Shown: positions 62,266 through 64,000 of the stretch, in pieces
Layout of the letters: each line of letters opens with the position of its first letter
Numbering within the stretch: position 1 is the first letter of the stretch
Translations under genes and position numbers: made by a program
Notes under the pieces: model-generated
The model's input: only the letters and a program-made list of their open reading frames with translations
Databases searched by the model: none
What the model was told of the DNA's origin: nothing
Source: an uncultured Pseudomonadota bacterium
GTDB lineage: Bacteria; Myxococcota_A; Bradymonadia; Bradymonadales; Bradymonadaceae
Length of the DNA stretch: 64,000 bases
NCBI GenBank assembly: GCA_913057905.1
Contig: CAJXPB010000002.1
Span: 124,001-188,000 of the forward strand
Direction: 5' to 3'

Positions 62266-63093
62266 ATGACGAACCGTACAGTCCAATCCGTGACTCTACG
62301 CGTACCGCAGCTCGAATCTGCGCGGCGCTTCTACCAGGAAGTCGTGGGCCTCGACGTCCTCGAGGAAAAAGACGGTCGAGTCGGCCTCGGCAGCGGCGGC
62401 CGGGAGGTCGTCACGCTGGTTGCGGCGCCGGACGCCCGTCCGCGTGGGTCGGGAGACGCCGGGCTGTTTCACCTGGCGATTCTGTTTCCGGAGCGCGGCG
62501 CACTGGCCGACGCCCTCGCTCGGGTGACGGAGATGGACTACGTGATGACCGGCGCGTCGGATCACCTGGTCAGCGAAGCCCTCTACATGAACGATCCCGG
62601 GGCCAACGGCGTGGAGTTGTACCGCGACCGGCCGGAATCGGAGTGGGAATACGACGATTCCGGGGAGGTGCGGATGACGACGAAGAGGCTCAATTTGGAG
62701 CACCTGCAAGGCGACGGGTCTCAGCCCACGCCGGACGGGGCCCCCGAGGCCACCCGGCTCGGTCACGTGCATCTGGAGGTGACCGATCTGGAGCGCGCGG
62801 CGACGTTCTACAGGGATATCTTCAGCATGGAGATGCAGACGAGCCGGCGCGGTGCGCGCTTTCTCTCCTGGGACGGCTACCACCACCACGTGGCGCTCAA
62901 CACATGGAACCGTCGCCGCAAAGCGCACGAGTCGGAGTCGCTCGGGCTGGAGTCAGTCGCCGCTACGATGCCGGCGTCAGACGGCGACGAAGTCCGTCAA
63001 CGCGCCACCGACAGCGGCATCTCCGTGAAAGAGACTGACCGCGGATTTCGTCTAACCGATCCGGACGGGATCACGTGGTGGGTTCGGTCGTAG
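62266..63093 (+). CDS. Two-domain VOC family protein, CatE-like ring-cleavage dioxygenase
   Basis: 275 residues; GGAGG six bases before the ATG at 62266 decides this start over upstream alternatives. Two vicinal-oxygen-chelate modules: first with VTLRVPQLESARRFYQEVVG and LFHLAILFPER, second with GHVHLEVTDLERAATFYRDIF and YHHHVALNTW. The layout and NDPGANGVELYRDRPESEW are those of CatE-type catechol 2,3-dioxygenases of Bacillus. The final metal-ligand Glu expected in DPxGxxxE is not visible (DPDGITWWV), so activity is uncertain. Confidence 0.78.
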   Translation: MTNRTVQSVTLRVPQLESARRFYQEVVGLDVLEEKDGRVGLGSGGREVVTLVAAPDARPRGSGDAGLFHLAILFPERGALADALARVTEMDYVMTGASDHLVSEALYMNDPGANGVELYRDRPESEWEYDDSGEVRMTTKRLNLEHLQGDGSQPTPDGAPEATRLGHVHLEVTDLERAATFYRDIFSMEMQTSRRGARFLSWDGYHHHVALNTWNRRRKAHESESLGLESVAATMPASDGDEVRQRATDSGISVKETDRGFRLTDPDGITWWVRS

Positions 63094-63109
63094 TTGCGGC
63101 GCGCCCCGG

Positions 63110-63245
63110 AAGTCGCAAACGTCCAACCTGAACGTCCAACGTAAACGAGCTCCGTCCAACCTGAACGTCTTTCGTAAACGTCCAACGTAAACGAGCTCCG
63201 TCCAGCCCGAACGTCTCTCGTAAACGTCCAACGTAAACGTCCTAC
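63110..63245. repeat. 46-bp tandem array built of 13-base modules
   Basis: The plus strand alternates GTCCAACGTAAAC, GTCCAACCTGAAC and GTCTTTCGTAAAC; GAGCTCCGTCC recurs at 63147 and 63193 (exact 46-bp period). On the minus strand the units read TTGGACGTTTACG. No coding capacity is apparent. Confidence 0.8.
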
Positions 63246-63312
63246 GCGAGACGCGGCCACGTGATTGGCGGCCCCGTCGTACCTCGTACGTCCTACGCGC
63301 GACGCGCCAACG
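63241..63312 (+). repeat. Intergenic repeat family 2, second locus
   Basis: Contains CACGTGATTGGCGGCCCCGT and CGTACCTCGTACGTCCTACG, the reverse complement of the unit at 16701-16750 over about 30 bases without mismatch. It runs from the 46-bp array to the transporter gene's end. Confidence 0.8.
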
Positions 63313-63318
63313 CGGGCC

Positions 63319-64000
63319 CTAATTCCGATCTTGCTCTCTCGGCAACAGCCAATCGATGCGGAAGGTCTCACCCAACCAAAACACAACGGGCATCGTCAGA
63401 AAGGTGGCGACCAGGGTGGTGCCAATGCCGACGATGGCCAGATGACCAATCGAGCTGAGGCCGCCGTGATGGGTGATCGCCAGGCCGCCGAAGCCGACCA
63501 TCGAGGTAATAGACGCCATGGCAACGGCGGAGCCGACCAGGCGCAGGACTTCGGGGCCGGAGCCTTCGCCGCGTTCCAGGTAGCGGCGGTAGAAGTGGAC
63601 GCCGGCGTCGACGCCGATGCCGATGACCACGGGGATGATGATGACGTTGAAGAAGTCGAGGTCGATGCCCATGTAGGCCAGGACCCCGAACATCCACGCG
63701 GCCCCGAGGATGAGGGGCAGCAGGGCGACCAGGCCGCGGATGGGGCTGCGGAAGGCGGCTGAGAGCAGCAGGAAGACCAGCGCCAGGGCGATGGAGATCA
63801 TCTTGGCGCCGTCATTTTTGATCTCGTCGAGCATCTGCACGTAGATGTACGACTGACTTCCGATGCGGAAGTCGATGCCCGTCTCGCGGCGGACCTGCTG
63901 GATCTGCTTGAGAAATTCGCGAGCTTTGGCGCCGCGCATCTGATCGATGCCCTCGTTGACGTAGACAAGGTAGCGGTAGGCGAACGGCTCTCCCTCTTGG
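63319..64000 (-). CDS. RND/MMPL family transporter, C-terminal part (5' outside window)
   Basis: About 227 residues visible; the frame stays open to the right edge, so the gene starts outside. The visible part has a periplasmic end followed by four to five membrane helices: ISIALALVFLLLSAAFRS, GLVALLPLILGAAWMFGVLA, VIIIPVVIGIGVDAGVHFYR, ASITSMVGFGGLAI and a terminal helix. GIGVDAGVHFYRR is the intramembrane Asp motif of RND/MMPL/HpnN-type permeases, which move lipids or drugs with proton flux. Substrate unknown. Confidence 0.85.
   Translation of the reverse strand, partial: QEGEPFAYRYLVYVNEGIDQMRGAKAREFLKQIQQVRRETGIDFRIGSQSYIYVQMLDEIKNDGAKMISIALALVFLLLSAAFRSPIRGLVALLPLILGAAWMFGVLAYMGIDLDFFNVIIIPVVIGIGVDAGVHFYRRYLERGEGSGPEVLRLVGSAVAMASITSMVGFGGLAITHHGGLSSIGHLAIVGIGTTLVATFLTMPVVFWLGETFRIDWLLPREQDRN

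Overview
This window is a stretch of chromosome from a GC-rich delta-type bacterium, most likely Bradymonadota/Myxococcota. The evidence is about 65-75% GC in most genes, acidic protein tails, a Cys-rich surface protein with a MYXO-CTERM-like sorting tail, PKD/Ig-repeat lipoproteins and a class II HMG-CoA reductase. The lineage is an inference; no 16S gene is present.

Layout. 1-10.1 kb: the 3' part of an AAA/TPR regulatory ATPase, acylphosphatase, HrpB helicase, an isoaspartyl peptidase with a secreted cupin protein, then a minus-strand run pyrG - lipoprotein - DUF4261-like. 10.4-17.2 kb: clpB with a textbook terminator, and a 1029-residue Ig/PKD lipoprotein whose last three repeats are nearly identical. 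17.2-24.1 kb: a TetR regulator with a FadR-type operator in front of etfB-etfA, then panC, panB and a two-domain alkaline phosphatase lipoprotein. 24.2-42.8 kb: one long minus-strand str-S10-spc-alpha ribosomal block (rpsL to rplQ). It lacks rplC, rpmD and rpsD at their usual positions. Promoters can be proposed before rpsL and infA.

43.2-48.7 kb is a lasso-peptide gene cluster: cyclase, a 57-codon precursor gene, ABC exporter, PqqD-like RRE protein, HPr-kinase-like enzyme and B2 protease. The precursor has a YxxPxL leader motif and the predicted core GQPGSVGDTLNGS. It ends in Ser, which suits a kinase that phosphorylates the peptide C terminus. The cyclase and precursor lie in a roughly 48-50% GC segment that continues into the neighbouring FG-GAP surface protein (48.9-53.1 kb), whereas exporter, RRE, kinase and protease keep genome-like GC.

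53-59 kb: a membrane protein, a Nudix hydrolase, a class III aminotransferase, HMG-CoA reductase and a large unknown protein. 59.5-62 kb: a lower-GC operon of a 42-codon ORF, a 96-residue small protein, an AAA ATPase and a TOPRIM-like nuclease, a plausible anti-phage module. The window ends with a two-domain VOC dioxygenase-like protein and the C-terminal part of an RND/MMPL transporter.

Several intergenic spaces carry dispersed repeats: a roughly 220-280 bp family (copies near 13.2, 16.9-17.2 and 59.2 kb) with an invariant GC hairpin, a second family (16.7 and 63.3 kb), and tandem arrays with 48-bp, 51-bp and 46-bp periods.
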